Below the pieces are notes generated by a model, which worked only from the letters and a program-made list of their open reading frames with translations, did no database searches and was not told the DNA's origin. The position numbers and the translations under genes were made by a program. Shown here piece after piece: positions 12,545-13,010 of a DNA stretch of 13,010 bases. Source of the stretch: Candidatus Peribacteria bacterium (GTDB taxonomy: Bacteria; Patescibacteriota; Gracilibacteria; Peribacterales; Peribacteraceae); contig CAINWJ010000155.1 of NCBI GenBank assembly GCA_903854455.1, forward strand, positions 1-13,010, in the 5' to 3' direction. Within the stretch, counting starts at the first letter, position 1; every line of letters begins with the position of its first letter.

Positions 12545-13010
12545 ATGGATACGCCACGAACATTTAGAGCAAATGATCTCACGTCGCATAGAGCAATCGG
12601 GCAATTTCCTTCTGATTTTCCGGTAGGAAGATATATCGGAGATGGTGACCACTACAATTTGGATACTCTGAAACAAGGAGGGAAATCCTTGGATGCAATA
12701 ATCAGGGCTCTCTCTGAAATGCGAAATCATCTATGGCATTTTCTCGAAATGAATGATGGTCCAATTGTATGTGCAATTCTTAAACATATGCTTTCCACTG
12801 AAAACCGGATACGTCTTGCAATTTTTCATCAACTCTATTCATCTCCCGCACATCTTGAACAGATTTTCATTTATCTTCGGCAACAACATGACGTATTGCT
12901 CAGCCAACCTCGAAAAAAAAAGAAGCTTTTGAAATTCAGAGTTCCAAAAAAAGAATTGGACATCCTCGCAGCAATGCAAAAAGCAGGTTTTAACATAAGA
13001 GCAGTGAGTA
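12545..13010 (+). CDS. Unrecognised protein, start of gene only (155 codons visible)
   Basis: The frame is open from the ATG at 12545 to the window end with no stop. I do not recognise the family. The visible part is soluble-looking, with no signal peptide or membrane segment. It has a polar N-terminus (FPVGRYIGDGDHYNLDTL) and a helical centre (LDAIIRALSEMRNHLWHFLEM, then IRLAIFHQLYSSPAHLEQIF). A basic patch PRKKKKLLKFRVPKK follows at about residues 122-136, then LDILAAMQKAGFNIRAV, which could start a winged-helix or similar fold; that last point is speculative. Its codon use is clearly AT-richer than the other genes, which may mean a different origin or weak expression. A run of nine A at 12913-12921 encodes part of the Lys patch. 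It is divergent from leuS, with its own good promoter. Confidence 0.75.
   Translation, partial: MDTPRTFRANDLTSHRAIGQFPSDFPVGRYIGDGDHYNLDTLKQGGKSLDAIIRALSEMRNHLWHFLEMNDGPIVCAILKHMLSTENRIRLAIFHQLYSSPAHLEQIFIYLRQQHDVLLSQPRKKKKLLKFRVPKKELDILAAMQKAGFNIRAVS

Noticed and set aside
12471..12563. 31-residue N-terminal extension of LeuRS
   Set aside because: It is Tyr-rich, runs across the divergent promoter region, and precedes the normal LeuRS start MQHPYDP.
1..13010. UGA recoded as glycine (as in Gracilibacteria)
   Set aside because: TGA ends several genes at the expected C-terminus and no gene needs TGA read as an amino acid.
1..13010. tRNA, rRNA or other structured RNA genes
   Set aside because: No cloverleaf, rRNA segment or riboswitch-like leader could be found; gaps are short and mostly repeats.

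Overview
This is a compact bacterial chromosome segment, close to half G+C, using the standard genetic code: TGA ends dnaG, the relE-like toxin and the membrane protein, and no in-frame TGA is needed anywhere. The genes are core ones (leuS, an rsmF-like methyltransferase, dnaG, rpoD, a UvrD/PcrA-type helicase) with a few accessory ones. Shine-Dalgarno sequences are almost absent. The LeuRS editing site is divergent in a way I associate from memory with Candidate Phyla Radiation (Patescibacteria) enzymes. I suggest a Patescibacteria-like genome, perhaps Peregrinibacteria-like. This is inference; standard TGA use argues against Gracilibacteria and Absconditabacteria.

Nearly everything is on the minus strand, read from high to low coordinates: leuS (12470-10017), rsmF-like (9969-8350), an AbrB/RelE-type toxin-antitoxin pair (8235-7687), dnaG (7543-5786), a patatin-like phospholipase (5678-4845), rpoD (4786-3365), a multi-pass membrane protein (3238-2315) and, at the left edge, a UvrD-like helicase lacking its C-terminus (1716 to beyond position 1). 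Two genes are on the plus strand: a 94-residue membrane protein (1874-2158) and an unrecognised, AT-rich gene starting at 12545 and running off the right edge. Primase next to the primary sigma factor recalls the classical dnaG-rpoD macromolecular synthesis operon, here with the patatin gene between them.

The most unusual content is a dense set of small palindromic or inverted-repeat elements, at most gene borders and inside genes. One GC-rich element (9-94 and 9446-9546) lies within both the helicase and the rsmF-like coding sequences, and the two copies are read in different reading frames. A second, AT-rich inverted repeat (8931-9033) is also inside the rsmF-like gene and in frame. Two intergenic elements (1770-1849 and 3292-3353) are inverted pairs of hairpins with conserved loops and compensated stem changes, like REPINs. 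Three more inverted repeats have arms built from short tandem units of 7, 8 or 9 bases.

Other points: the sigma factor ends in a CxxC...CxxC zinc ribbon; several start codons have a -10-like hexamer only 6-8 bases upstream, suggesting leaderless transcripts; and the toxin-antitoxin promoter carries two dyads. I see no RNA genes, CRISPR array, insertion sequence or transposase. No stretch over 300 bases lacks a gene; the longest gaps (about 110-160 bases) are mostly occupied by repeats.
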